The notes: generated from the sequence alone by a model not told the origin. A stretch of DNA of 64,000 nucleotides from Parasponia andersonii (GCA_002914805.1 JXTB01000474.1:137033-201032), one strand, 5' to 3'. Positions 48,301-59,954 are shown, counted from the first letter of the stretch. Numbers and translations: made by a program.

Positions 48301-51300
48301 TTTTTTCTAAATTAATTAATTAGTTAATTAATTAGATAATTATTTAATTTGAATTCAAATTTTAAAATAGGAAACTATTCAAATTAGATTAGGATAGTTA
48401 TCTATTTTTGATTTATCCTATTTTAAATTTGATTTACTTTAGGATAATGTTAAATTTGAATTAATTAAATATATAGGATATTATCTAATAGTTAATTTCA
48501 ATTTGATTAGAAGATCTACTAATTTTTGAAATTGGATAAGATTTCCTATATTATCTCTATAATTTGAATTTTGAATTTAAATAGATAATGACTATTCAAA
48601 TTAATTAGATATTTAATGAGATTAGATATGATTAGATATTATGCTGATAAATCTAATAGTTAATTTTAATTTGAATAGGATATCTACTAATTTTTGAAAT
48701 CAAATAAAATTTTCTATCAGTTTTATTTAAATTTCGAATTTAAATAAGTAACAACTATTCAAATTAATTTGATATTTAATGTGATTAAATATGATTAGAT
48801 AATTATTCATAAATCATGATAGTTTAAATTTAAATAATTTAATTTTAATAATTATCTTTAATTTAAATTTAATTTAAATTAAGATATAGTTTTTTCGAAA
48901 CTAAATCTAATTAGATTAGGTTTAAATAATTACTATCCATAGATTATTTAAATTTGTAATTAATGAGATTAATTAGGATAGAAAATATTTGAATTTAATT
49001 AGATTAATATTCAATAGTTAATTGTAATAACTATTTATCTAGTAACTATTCTAATTATAGTAATTGGAATATAGTTAAAGAAAACTAATTAGATTAGTAA
49101 CTCTACTAATTAATGAGATTAATTAGACAACTAATTAATGAGATTAATTAGGTAATTAATTAATATGATTAATTAATTACAAAAGTTATATCCTTTTATA
49201 ATTAAAATAATTTTAATTAATAATAGAAATTTAATAATGATTATATTTCTATTACAATTAAATTTAGATATGATCTTTATTTAATTATTAGAATTATTTG
49301 ATTATAATTAGATATAAATACTAGATAAATATAGAAACATTATACGAGTTATAAGTTTCTAATTAATTAGGATTCATTAAAAGAGTTTTAATTAATTCCT
49401 AATTTAGAATATTGCAATTAATCTTTTCTAAATACAGTTATAGAAATTGGATTTCTATAATTAAAAGTGATTATCTTTTATTATCCTTTTTTAGATCTTA
49501 ATGAGTTTAAGATAGTATCTTAATGAGAATAAGATAGAATTAGATAAATTAATTAATCCTTTATTTAATTAATAATTAGATAATAAATGTGATTTATTTT
49601 ATAATTATTTAAATTATCCTAATAAGTCAATAATTTAAAAATATTTGATATTTTTAAATTTAGACAAAAATTAGTTATAAACTTAATTCTTAAATTTAGG
49701 ATAATATGTTTTATTAGAAAACATTAATTATTGAATTTAATTAATTTTCGTATTATTATTTAATAATTATTAATTTGATTAATTTTTATTATTTAATAAT
49801 TATTAATATGAATAATAATTAATAATTAATAATAATTAATTATATTAATTATATGAATTAAAAGGATAATAATAATACAAGGATAATTATTTGTTTTCAT
49901 GATTTACAGGGAAATTGGAGCTTGATTTTAATGAGATTAAAAGGTTGTTTAATAAAATATTATAATTATGTGATAATTATAGTAATATTTTGTGCGGTGG
50001 TATTTGACATAAAATATTGTTAATTATGAGATAATTATGGTATTATTTTATGTGATAAAAGGCCTTTTGATAATTATGAGACAATTATGTTTTTACAAAA
50101 TACATTTGAGATGATTGTCATATTGAGTGGGAGGATTTTAAATTTTGATATTTTAATCCAAAATTATTTAAACCTTTCTTTACTTTTATAAGGATTAATT
50201 TTGAGAAAATTGATGAATGTTTATAAAGTTGTTTATATTCATTATTTGCATTTATAATTATTTGTAAAACTTTTGTACAAAAATATTTTTTTTATAACTG
50301 TTTACTTATTTTTATAAATGCACTTGGAATTTAATTTGATTAAATTCTCTTACTAAGAATCTTTAAAATTATTGGTTGAATAATTTAGCGGTTAAAGTTT
50401 CATAGTCCATTTTTCAAAACTAATGTTTTATACAAGACTTGGTTTAAATACAGTATTTCAATTATTTATCTTTGGTTGAAAGATTGTTGACTAAATAATT
50501 GAATTTTCCTTCGGAAAAATTTTGCTTGAATGATTTACAATCCACAGACCTTCTTACTTGATCGTTACGTCGTATATACTTTTATTGTCTAATTTTATAT
50601 ACATGAGATGTATAATATTATAGTGTTAGCACTTTGGCTTTGGACAATAATTCTTTTGATCATAGTACTATGTTTATTATAGTATGTCATAATGTCTTAA
50701 ATTGGATCATTCTCTTTAAGTCGTATAATTGGATATACATAATTGATTTTGTGGTTACTAAATAAGTTAGATAACTAGGTAAAATCGGGATCCCTAAATT
50801 TTAAAAGATTGAGTGAGAGCAGGTATGAGATATCCATAGTCTCCATCATTGGTTCAATAGTTCTAAAGATGTGCCTCACCTCAGAATCTTACTGAGCTCC
50901 CGTAGGAAGGTTTTTATCTGAGTATTATTGGAATTGAGTCTCTTAGGATAAATTTGTGAGTGGACTTTACGTATTGATCTCCCGTAGGAAACAGTATTGT
51001 TTAAAAAAGCTTATAAATTGAAATGATAGTTACACGCTCAATATAGGATACTATTAACCTCCCGTAAGATCTATGTTAGTAATTCTGTGGACCGATAAAC
51101 AGGGTAATTAGCACACTGGAATAAGAGATATTTATTTGTCTTTTTGTCTAAAGTGAATTGTTCACATTTAACTTGTAGATTCACATGATTACCAGTAGGT
51201 AACTTGTAATCTATGGTAGGTTAAAATATCTTGAATATTTGTGATAATATTAGGGATTCTTACACAAGCATTTTATCTTATTAGATTTAATGTTAAATAT

Positions 51301-51900
51301 TCTAAATTCTTTTATATTCAGATAAACTAACAAACTTAGTCGAGTACTAGGAGGATCATAATTTGCATACTTGTCCATAGTTTATTCTTAGTTTCCAAAT
51401 GACCAATAAGAGTATAACACATAATCTTCTTGTTTGATTATATGTTATAATATTTATATTTTTTTATTTTACTCTAAATGTACTCCAATAATTTGCACGA
51501 ATTGTTTACTGATTTTAAATCAGTTACTTTGATTGATAAATCACAAGAGTTGGTGCTTTTGTCAAAGTTCATTCTTGATAATTAATACTCTTGTTGAGGT
51601 ATTTATTACCTTACTTAAGACAATCAACACCCTTGTTGAGGCATTTATTATCTTGCAAAATTAAATCGAAACAAAGATGTTTGTATTCGATTATTTTTCC
51701 CTATGTGTTTAATTGAGAATTAAACCTACAGAATTTAATTGTGAATTGAATTCATTAAATTCGATTATGAATTGGATTTATTTTATGACTTTTGTCTAAT
51801 TGGGAATCTTATTATTTTGCAGCTTGAGGAAATATTGTTTCAAGGATGGACAAAGTTTCCAGAAAGAGGAAAGAGACAAAGGTATACAGTATAAGGAGTA
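48300..51900. repeat. AT-rich internal region of the copia element
   Basis: From 48300 to about 50100 the sequence is built largely from ATTAATTA, TTAATTAG and ATTTAAAT words without a fixed period. From 50800 to 51080 a CTCCCGTAGGAA-like word occurs three times. No gag is recognisable, although gag should lie here. The element therefore lost or replaced gag, or its gag is too decayed to see. Confidence 0.6.
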
Positions 51901-51957
51901 AAACGAGGACATTTATGGAGACATCTTAGCGTTCAAAGAGTTTAAACAATAATCAAC

Positions 51958-52428
51958 ATGAGGATACTTCTACTGAAAAATGGGTCAAGAGCTTCTTCGG
52001 TAGTTAGGTTGTTTGGGAGGCCAAGAAAATCACTCTCTGCTGAGGATAGAAAAGATCTCTGGCTAATGGACTCAGGATCTAGTGTCAATATCTGCAATGA
52101 CAAGAAATGGTTCATTGAACCAAATCAATTAAATAATGTTGGTCATGATGTGGAAGTTAGAGACAATCGAAGAGTCCGAATAAAGGGCATGGACGATGCT
52201 TACCTCAAGATCAATGATTGCTCCATGATCTTGAAAGATTGCTATTATGTACCGAAATTTAGTTTAAATGCTTTTTCGGTATCAAAGATGTTTAAAGAAG
52301 GCTATCGCTTCGAGTTTGACAAGAAGGTGAAAGTCTTATATAATAATCTATTGTACTGTGTGGGAGAAATGCATAATGGACTTTATGTCCTACCCCAAAG
52401 CCATAAAGTACATCATCTTCCATCATGA
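51958..52428 (+). pseudogene. Copia protease and pre-integrase remnant
   Basis: Reads LWLMDSGSSVNICNDKKWF (the copia aspartic protease DSG active site, though normally DSGAS), then MILKDCYYVPKFSLNAFSVS, typical of the end of copia protease, and LLYCVGEMHNGLYVL of the pre-integrase region. It is open for 156 codons but detached from any gag. The codon chosen at 51958 is only where the frame opens. Confidence 0.8.
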
Positions 52429-52490
52429 ACATTACTACACTCCAAGAGATGGTGAATGACATTAGGAAAGAGCGCAACACCATCGATTAG

Positions 52491-53340
52491 CACAAGCGAC
52501 TCGGACACATGCTATGCTTAGAAATTCGCAGACTTATGGAGCTGGGTCACTTGCCTGAAGTAAACATCAACAATGACATAGACTGTGAGGATTGCAAGAA
52601 GCCTATAAAGTACAAGCGTCGTCTTACTACTCGTTATCAGGATGCTGAGGCATGTTTAGAGTGCGTACATGTGCATATCTGTGAACCTATGGAGGTAGTT
52701 TCCTACAGCAAGCATACATTGTTTATCACCTTTGATGAATATTCGAACTTCGGTCAAGTCTATTTTCTCAAAAGATATGATGAAGTCCCATATGCTTTCC
52801 ATGAGTTTGACAGAAAGGTGCGAATGCAACATGATACCAAGGTCAAGAAGTTCAAGATTGAAGCCAAACATGAAGATATGGATTCTCTTCGAGACCTGCT
52901 GAGGCCAACACTAGCCAATCTTGCTATTCCTTATGAATATGCGACTATCTATGAGCATAGTCATATAGGAGCTGCTGAGAGGTACAACATCAGACTCAAG
53001 TAAACTATATAGCTAATGTACAAGGAGTCGCTGCTATCCTATAGATACTGGAATTATGCTTTAAGGACAGCTTCATACATCCTCAACTTCATTCCATCAA
53101 ATAGAGTTGCTTTGACACCTTTTCAGATGTAGATGGGCTATTTAGAGAGCTTAGAGCATCTAAAGGTATGGGGTTACAAAGTATAGCGTGCAAGAAAGTG
53201 GGAGACGAAGTTAACAAGAATTCAGAAAAATGTTTTCTACTTGGCTATCCAAGGAAGAAAATGGCTACATTCTATACAGACAATCTACAAATACTACCTT
53301 CATCAGTAAAAGTGGAGACTTTTTGGAAGATGAAAGAGAA
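52491..53340 (+). pseudogene. Copia integrase remnant, catalytic Asp residues missing
   Basis: The zinc-binding His-His-Cys-Cys module is readable (HKRLGH at 52491 and CEDCK at about 52585). A core region follows with FITFDEYSNFGQVYFL and AAERYN (the Glu position). The HSDLCGPM and SDRGGEY motifs that carry the two catalytic Asp are replaced (HICEPM and EAKHEDMDS). After a stop at 53001, NFIPSNRVALTPF and GYPRK, then PSSVKVETF, mark the end of integrase, about 170 bp before the 3' LTR. Confidence 0.8.
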
Positions 53341-53500
53341 TTCCGTCAAGAAAACGATGAAGAGAGAGCTTTTGATCTTCATTGCTTTTCTTAGTCATTG
53401 AGTTGTTAGTTGAACACTTAGCTTTTGCATTTATTAATTTTGTTCATTTGGAACATTTTGGAATTTTTTAGTATGCTATTTTTAGTAACTGCTTTTTGGA

Positions 53501-53512
53501 CAAGTGGGAGAT
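53501..53512 (+). other. Polypurine tract of the copia element
   Basis: CAAGTGGGAGAT directly before the 3' LTR, the usual copia plus-strand primer sequence. Confidence 0.75.
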
Positions 53513-55295
53513 TGTTGGGATATTTGCCCTAAAAAGCAGATTTCTAATTTTACCCTTCTTGATAAACAACTTTCTCTTATATGCAATTATGATATTTGCT
53601 AGATTAAACTATCTTAGTTGAATAGTTTATTCATCAGAAAAAGATTCCATGACTTTATATGTGTATAAAGAAACAAGCATGATTAAGTGTTAATTATGGG
53701 GACACTTGTTTCTTTATCTAAGTCTAAATGAAGTAGTTTACAATCTGTAAATAAAGATGGAATACTTTATTTACTATAGGTTGTAGTGTTTGTCTATCTC
53801 AACGGGAATGATGTGTCTCAAATCATTGAAGTATCTGATTTCTAATAGAAACACTAACACAACATAAATAAGTTATGTGTATTGAACTGGACCAGGTAAT
53901 ATAAAGAATTGGAATGCCGTAACTCAATTCTTATATTATCACAAACTAGCTCTTAGCATATAGATCTTGAACCTTGATGTTTGACTGGACTTGCTTTCAT
54001 GGGTTATAGCTTTTGATTTATTAAAAGACTAACTTCTATGAAATTAGAGGTGAACTCTGACATATTGGAGGTTACGGCTTATGAATTGATGGAACACTAA
54101 ATAGTTAAGGACACTATATATTAATGCCACTTTAGGTTCTTTCAAGATTCATGGAATAATTAAATCTAAGATCTTAGTATTCACTTTGTGAATTGGTTGA
54201 TAATTTTGTCTAAATGGTCATTGAGGACAACATTATTCCTTGATAGAAAGATGGTAACTTAAAGGTAAATAAGTGTTGGAGGGGTATTACGGTAATTTCA
54301 CCTATCCAACTACGACATTGTATAGGGATTCTATATGTGGTATAGAGTATACTAGATGGATCGGTTAATCAAGGTTATTTGATTAAATTTCTATAAAAGG
54401 CATGCAATTTAATCTAAGAATGTAGTATTGGGCCTTTAGTGGAGTGTCCCGTTTACTAATAATATTTACGTAAATACCATAATAAGAGTTATTTTTTACT
54501 TATCATATTATTGGAGCTTAGATAATTTGGATCCATTAGGTCCCTTGTCTAGCTCAATTAAGCTCATTAATTGGTTGTTGGTATTTGTAAAATTAGTTTC
54601 ATGAAACTGCGTAGAATAATGATTCTACACAGAAATTGGTATTTTTATAAATAATTTTCATGAGCTGGACATATTTATAAAAATATACCCAAAGCCCAAA
54701 TTGGAGAACAAATCCAATCCTAATTGGACTTGGGTTAGCAGTTTTGGTTCCTATATATATAAGATATATGAGAGAAAAAATTACACAGTAACTCTGAAAG
54801 AGTCACACACATAGACACAGGGAGAGAGAGAGAGAGATTTTGGCCAACCTAAGCTAAGTGAGAGTGAAAAAGATTTCCTACAATCTCATAGTCTCATCTC
54901 ACATCCCGTTGTTCCATGGGATCAAGAAGGTGTTCTTGATCGTTCTCTAACGAAAGTTTGGACTTGGTGCCATTCGCCTCATCAACCAAGAGCAAGAGCA
55001 TAGACAAGAAAATCTAGGGTTGGAGGTTTGATCACCATCAATAAGGAGATCAAGGAGGAACACGCTACAAGAGGTAAACCTTAACCCCATCTCTAGGGTT
55101 TTGTATTTAGATTTGATTTATGTTGTACATGATCCTATATATGATGCATGTGTGTTATATGGTTATAAAAACTGTTTTCATGTAAAAAGTTTAAAACCTA
55201 AATCCGCTAATTTTTCCACGTTCATGATGTGATCATGTATTTTCTATATCTGTATGTATGTATGATTTCCTAAGTGTTAGGTCAATCTACCAACA
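53513..55295 (+). repeat. 3' LTR of the copia element
   Basis: Starts TGTTGGGATATTTGCC and ends CTACCAACA. It is collinear with the 5' LTR, with scattered substitutions and small indels. Confidence 0.9.
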
Positions 55296-56680
55296 TGCAC
55301 CTAGTGTTGTTGTCTTTTGCATGGGGGTTTCAAAGGACTAAGCTTGATGGTAATACAAGCCCTTGCTCTTCGGCTTGTTCTTGAGCTAGTAAAGGTACTT
55401 GAGTATACAAAGAGTGATGTTCGGCCAGCCCTGAAGCCTGAACATGGCCCAGAGGGCAATTAAGACCCACCATCTATTCAAGTTCAGCCGGATTAGATAA
55501 ATGTGAGAGTTGGAGAAAAAATCGTAGAGAAAAAAGTGAAGCGGAAGTTTTAACCCAGCCTCTAAGTAGCCCAGATACAAGGTTATGTAGCCTGCTGGTA
55601 ATTGACTTAGGAGGTCATTTTCACCTATTGAGAGGAGGTGGATGTCATCTAGAATTTCATAGCGTGAGTGGAGACTTAGTAGTAGCTTATCCGTCATGGT
55701 GTAGAAGAAATAGTCAGTGCTAAACTCCGTTAATGGTCTAGCTCGCTCAGCCCTACTCACCACAGGATCATCAGCTTCTACCTTAATTGCCTGGCCTTGG
55801 CCCCGACCACCGCTTGCCATCTGCTCGCTTTTGCTTGGAGGAGTTGGGTTTAGCACTTGTGTTTGATTCTCGACGGATGCAGGGATGGAATATTATGCTT
55901 GGATTATTGGCCTATTCTTATTAAAAACTAACAGTTTGTCCCTAGTTTCTTCTGAATCAAACATGAGAAACAAATCCTTATGAGATGGACGTGTGGCTCA
56001 CCTGAAAATATTTGCAACATTGAACATGAGCCATTATAGTTAGCTAGAGTCGTTACTAGCACGGACAAGTTAGGCTGGGGACCGTCAAATCTGATTGGGG
56101 ATAGGCTGAGCAAGGCTAGCTCATAATCTAGGGTAATGTCATTCTCATCATCAGAGTGATCATTTGCCCTCTGAACAGCCACAGGGATTTGCTCTTTGGG
56201 AATAAGGATAGGTGGGTGGTCGAGGGCAGCAACCCCAACGTCGACCAGGAACACTATGCCTTACACGTGACTAGGGTTGATAGGATCATGGGCAGCTGCT
56301 TGGTCTTCGGCCTTATTTATGCTAGGCTTAAACCCCGATACCACCTCACCACCACTCTCTGAGGAGACCAGGTCCACCATAGATACAGAGCAGGTCTTGG
56401 AACTACCCTACCTAGAAAATGCTAGGACACCACTAAGTGGTTTGGGCTCGTCGTTCTCGAGTGCAGTATGATCCATCCAAGCTCGTAGTACAACTAGATA
56501 GGATTTCAAGAACCTGAATCCCAAAAATAAAGGAAATCGAAAAGGAAAAATAGAAGGAAGAGAAGAAAATCTAGGTTTTAGACCCACGAAACTTACCAAA
56601 TAGACGTATCTTGAAGTCTGGTATGTAGAAAATTCTAGGGAAACCCTTGAACTAAGAACTACGAAAGTCAATAAATCCAC
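55296..56680 (-). pseudogene. Antisense ORF of the Tat-like element, start and middle part
   Basis: On the strand opposite to the LTRs, the frame at 55386-55856 reads LPAGYITLYLGYLEAGLKL followed by a hydrophobic-aromatic stretch (SHIYLIRLNLNRWWVLIAL). This is the wording of plant retrotransposon-associated antisense proteins. Upstream frames (55928-56254 and 56408-56680) look like its N-terminal parts, separated by stops or an intron-like gap. The frame is cut at 55296 by the copia insertion. It is the only coding trace in this non-autonomous element. Function unknown. Confidence 0.6.
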
Positions 56681-56977
56681 AAGTTAAAATACCGTAAAAA
56701 AATAATTTTGATGAAAAGTTATAAAAATTTATTAAGAAAAATCCTTGGAGTAACTCAATTAGGCGCGTGTTATTTATGAGCCGACCAGGTTAATACTGGA
56801 GGTGTTTTGCACCTTCTTGAGAAAAAGGCAACGTCACAATTAAGGCTTAGTAATAATTGTAAAGATTGTGTGAATCTAAGTAACCACCGTTTGGCATGGC
56901 CTCCTTTATACGCTGACCAGCACTGAATAGTTAAAATGACAAATCGAAGAAAGGAAAACCAATTNGAGGAGGGCAGA

Positions 56978-57748
56978 TATGGGGGGTAGTTCCCTCAAAA
57001 CAATCGAAAAATGACACGTAGCAAGTCGAAAATGACACGTTGTAATGATATATTCAAAATGACGCCAATTACTCTACCAGCCGACCAAGCTCACCGAGAC
57101 GCAGGAACAGGTGTTGGCCTTATCCTACAGCAAAGGAAGAGCATAGGAAGACTAGCCCTAGTCGACATTTATACTACGTGCTAACTAGATAGGCACCTTT
57201 AATGTAAGACTAACAAGGGACTAAGAAATGGCCGACCACTAGTGACGATGTAGTTCCAACTAAGAGCAAAATAAGGATGGTGTGAGTTATAGAGAGGCCA
57301 ATACCTAGCCCAATCACACACTCCTATTTGTACAAGCGATTAGGTGGGATTCTCTTCTATCTTTTCAGAGACACGTGGACATCAATCCTATCTTTTAAAA
57401 AACCACAAAACCACTATAAATAGTCTCATAATCATCTAAAAGAAGTAATATGCCACAAATTCCCAAAACTCTTTTTTTTTTCTTTGTCTTTTCTCCTTTT
57501 ACAGTTCATTTATTGTTCATTTTATTATTTTTTCGGATACTTTATTGAGTACATCACTAACTATCTTTTTATGGAGGAGATTTAGCAAGTATTATATTGG
57601 TACCACTCATTATTGGTAAAAATTTCATTTATAACTTTTTTTAAGGTTGTACGGACTATGTTTATATTAAATCTGGATTTTGGCTTCTTTTGAGATAGAA
57701 CTGCTCAAGAGCTCATAGCGCGCGTCAGTTATTGGACCAAAATCTATA
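56978..57748 (+). repeat. 3' LTR of the interrupted Tat-like element
   Basis: Begins TATGGGGGGTAGTTCC, a mutated TG end. A TATA box (TATAAATA) lies at 57415 and a G-box-like ACACGTGG near 57371. It diverges from the 5' LTR more than the copia LTR pair does, as expected for the older, outer element. Confidence 0.8.
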
Positions 57749-58328
57749 CAAAACATGAAACAACTTATAGTACAAACAGAATCAAATATAATCTTAAGTG
57801 ATAATCATGTCTGGTGCATTCCTTCCGAACAAAGAGACGGTATATTTATCCTTTCATCTAGAACCGGGTGTATAAAACGAAATGAAGATTAAACTAAAGT
57901 CAGTTTACGTCATTTTTGCAAACAAAATAATAAAATTAGAATTATACTGGTATATAACAACCGCTGGCCAATTTTCTCTAGTTATTTCCTTGAAGCAGCG
58001 GAAGAGATGGCATATAATATTCTCCAGTTCATCTAGAAGAAATAATATGTATTTAACCAAAGAATAATAATATCTCCAAAGCGCGCAAACAAATAAATTA
58101 ATAAAGGAAATCTAGTGGCTACTCAATACGAATGCCGGATTCAACATCAATCGACAAACGGATAATTCAACACTGTTACTTTGTAACATTGAATTCAACC
58201 TTTGGGATTACATGTATACATATATTTATTCATTTTTTAATATGAAATTCAATGCTTGGTCCTTTTTACCTGTAATATATATATGTAGATAACTTCTCAT
58301 AATTAATTTCGTGCGTAGAGAAACAGAC
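57749..58328. other. Upstream region of BBE-like gene 3
   Basis: 580 bp of non-coding sequence between a retrotransposon LTR and the start codon. TA-rich TATATATAT sequences at about 58217 and 58275 are possible TATA boxes, neither decisive. The LTR end is close enough to influence transcription of gene 3. Confidence 0.5.
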
Positions 58329-59954
58329 ATGGCTGTTTTAAACTTCAAACTCGAGTACTTAGTTCTTTTGATCACTATCTTATCCATCTTCTTTCGCTCA
58401 ACATCAACCTCAAATTCGATTTCCACTGATAACTTTCTCCAATGTCTCTCTTCTCATTTACCACACCATTCTGATCAAAACGACCCAGTTTCTTCGGAAA
58501 TAATTCTAACCAAAAACAGCTCTTCTTACTCCTCACTCTTACAATCGTCCATTAGAAACCTCAGATTTTTGAACACTTCCTCGGTGCCAAAACCGGAAAT
58601 CATCCTTACCCCTTTCGAAAAATCTCATGTTCAAGCAGCGGTTGTTTGCTCCAAGCAGAACGAGCTCCAAATTAGGGTCAGAAGCGGAGGCCATGACTAC
58701 GAGGGTTTGTCTTATGTCTCCGATTCTTTGCCTTTTATCGTTATTGATCTTGTTAACTTTCAGTCCATCAGAGTTGACATAGAGGAAGAATTTGCTTGGG
58801 TTGAGGCCGGAGCTTCTCTTGGAGAGTTGTACTACAAAATCGCTGAGAAGAGTAGGGTCCATGGCTTCCCAGCGGGGTCTTGTCCCACCGTGGGAGTAGG
58901 AGGACACTTCAGTGGAGGTGGCTTCGGGACCATATTCAGAAAATATGGCTTAGCGGCCGATAATATTCTTGATGCCGAGATGGTCAACGTTCATGGCGAA
59001 ATTCTGAACCGAAAGTCAATGGGGGAAGATCTGTTTTGGGCCATTAGAGGAGGTGGAGGGTCGAGCTTCGGAGTCATTTTGTCATGGAAAGTCAAGTTAG
59101 TTCGTGTTCCTCCAAATGTGACCATATCCCACATGGGAAAGACATTGGAGGAAGGCGCAACAAGCCTTTTTAATAAATGGCAAACCATTGGGAGTCAAAT
59201 TCACGAAGACCTTTTCCTTCATGTTACGACCGAAGTTTCAGAATCAATAAACGGAACTGATAAAACCGTTAAGGTTTCTTTCACTTCGTTTTTTCTTGGA
59301 TCGGCCGAGAATCTAGTCTCTTTGATGGAAGAAAATTTCCCGGAATTAGGTTTGCAGCTCGGAAATTGCACCGAGATGAGTTGGATCCAATCTGTTCTCT
59401 ATTTTGCTGGGTATTCAGCTGATGATCCCTTAGAAGTCCTGGTTAATCGAACTATTAATGCGGGATTTTTCAAAGCAAAATCAGATTATGTAACGAAACC
59501 TATTTCGTTAACCGGTTTGGAAGGGTTATGGCAAAGACTTGTTCAAGGCGAGGGTTCCTTCTTGATTTGGAGTCCTTATGGTGGAAGAATGAGTGAGATT
59601 TCGGAGTCGGAAATCGCTTTCCCACATAGAAGAGGGAATTTGTATGGTATCCAGTATTTGGTCTATTGGAATTCCGAAAACGAAACTGATAATCACATTG
59701 GATGGATGAGAGAACTATATAGTTATATGGAACCCCATGTTTCTAAGTCCCCAAGAGCTGCTTATCTCAACTATAGAGATCTTGACATTGGGATGAACGA
59801 GAGATTTGTTAATACAAGCTACTCAAAAGCAAGTACCTGGGGATTAAAATATTTCAAGCATAATTTTAAGAGACTTGTTCGTGTTAAGACCAAGGTTGAT
59901 CCTTGCAATTTTTTCCGCAACGAGCAAAGCATTCCTGTTTTGCAATCTCGGTAA
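58329..59954 (+). CDS. BBE-like FAD-linked oxidase 3, intact, divergent active site
   Basis: Intronless, 541 residues. A signal peptide (about 1-27) is followed by FAD-binding, substrate and BBE C-terminal domains. Flavin anchors His122 (RSGGHDYEG) and Cys185 (PAGSCPTVGVGGH) are present, with Cys39 and Cys107 as the disulfide pair and Val188 at the position linked to O2 use. At the sites that are Tyr191 and Lys433 in gene 1, this protein has Phe199 (GGGFG) and Gly440 (NLYGIQY); Gln442 and Tyr482 are kept. It therefore keeps the family catalytic Tyr but lacks the Tyr/Lys pair expected of monolignol oxidases. At least six N-glycosylation sequons are present. The open frame reaches back to a GTG at 58311, but ATG 58329 gives a normal signal peptide with G at +4. 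AATAAA at 60101-60106 could end the mRNA. The substrate is unknown; it belongs to a different branch from genes 1 and 2. Confidence 0.95.
   Translation: MAVLNFKLEYLVLLITILSIFFRSTSTSNSISTDNFLQCLSSHLPHHSDQNDPVSSEIILTKNSSSYSSLLQSSIRNLRFLNTSSVPKPEIILTPFEKSHVQAAVVCSKQNELQIRVRSGGHDYEGLSYVSDSLPFIVIDLVNFQSIRVDIEEEFAWVEAGASLGELYYKIAEKSRVHGFPAGSCPTVGVGGHFSGGGFGTIFRKYGLAADNILDAEMVNVHGEILNRKSMGEDLFWAIRGGGGSSFGVILSWKVKLVRVPPNVTISHMGKTLEEGATSLFNKWQTIGSQIHEDLFLHVTTEVSESINGTDKTVKVSFTSFFLGSAENLVSLMEENFPELGLQLGNCTEMSWIQSVLYFAGYSADDPLEVLVNRTINAGFFKAKSDYVTKPISLTGLEGLWQRLVQGEGSFLIWSPYGGRMSEISESEIAFPHRRGNLYGIQYLVYWNSENETDNHIGWMRELYSYMEPHVSKSPRAAYLNYRDLDIGMNERFVNTSYSKASTWGLKYFKHNFKRLVRVKTKVDPCNFFRNEQSIPVLQSR

Larger units (their letters stand above)
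45714..55295 (+). mobile_element. Ty1/copia LTR retrotransposon lacking reverse transcriptase
   Basis: A 9.6-kb element with LTRs of 1802 and 1783 bp. Flanking 5-mers TGCGC (45709-45713) and TGCAC (55296-55300) form a 5-bp target duplication with one mismatch. A Met-tRNA-type primer site follows the 5' LTR and a purine tract (AAGTGGGAGAT) precedes the 3' LTR. Inside are a GC-rich island, a long AT-rich tract, protease and a degenerate integrase. The polyprotein then stops just before the 3' LTR, so RT and RNase H are absent. The LTR start (TGTTGGGATATTTGCCCTA) recalls the Angela lineage. It sits inside the 43610-57748 element, so it is the younger of the two. Confidence 0.9.
43610..57748 (+). 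mobile_element. Non-autonomous Tat-like LTR retrotransposon, interrupted by a copia element
   Basis: LTRs lie at 43610-44436 and 56978-57748. Without the copia insertion the internal part is only about 3.0 kb, and it contains no gag, RT or integrase. It does hold an antisense frame of the same type as in the 15313-25317 element. A purine tract (GAGGAGGGCAGA) precedes the 3' LTR. The sequence after the 5' LTR (GGTACTAGAAGGAGGG) resembles the primer-site region of the other Tat-type element. Flanking 5-mers (CATCA and CAAAA) do not form a clear target duplication, and one LTR end is mutated, so boundaries may be off by a few bases. Confidence 0.75.

Noticed and set aside
47799..48301. Several overlapping ORFs of 60-142 codons on both strands
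   Set aside because: They follow from GC-rich, stop-poor composition; no domain and mutually antisense.
55386..55856. 156-codon minus-strand frame as a host gene
   Set aside because: Its wording matches retrotransposon antisense proteins and it lies between the LTRs of a mobile element.
57749..57753. Target duplication for the outer Tat-like element
   Set aside because: CATCA and CAAAA match at only three positions, which is not evidence.
58311..58328. Upstream GTG as start of gene 3
   Set aside because: Not an ATG, and it would place charged residues before the signal peptide. ATG 58329 fits better.
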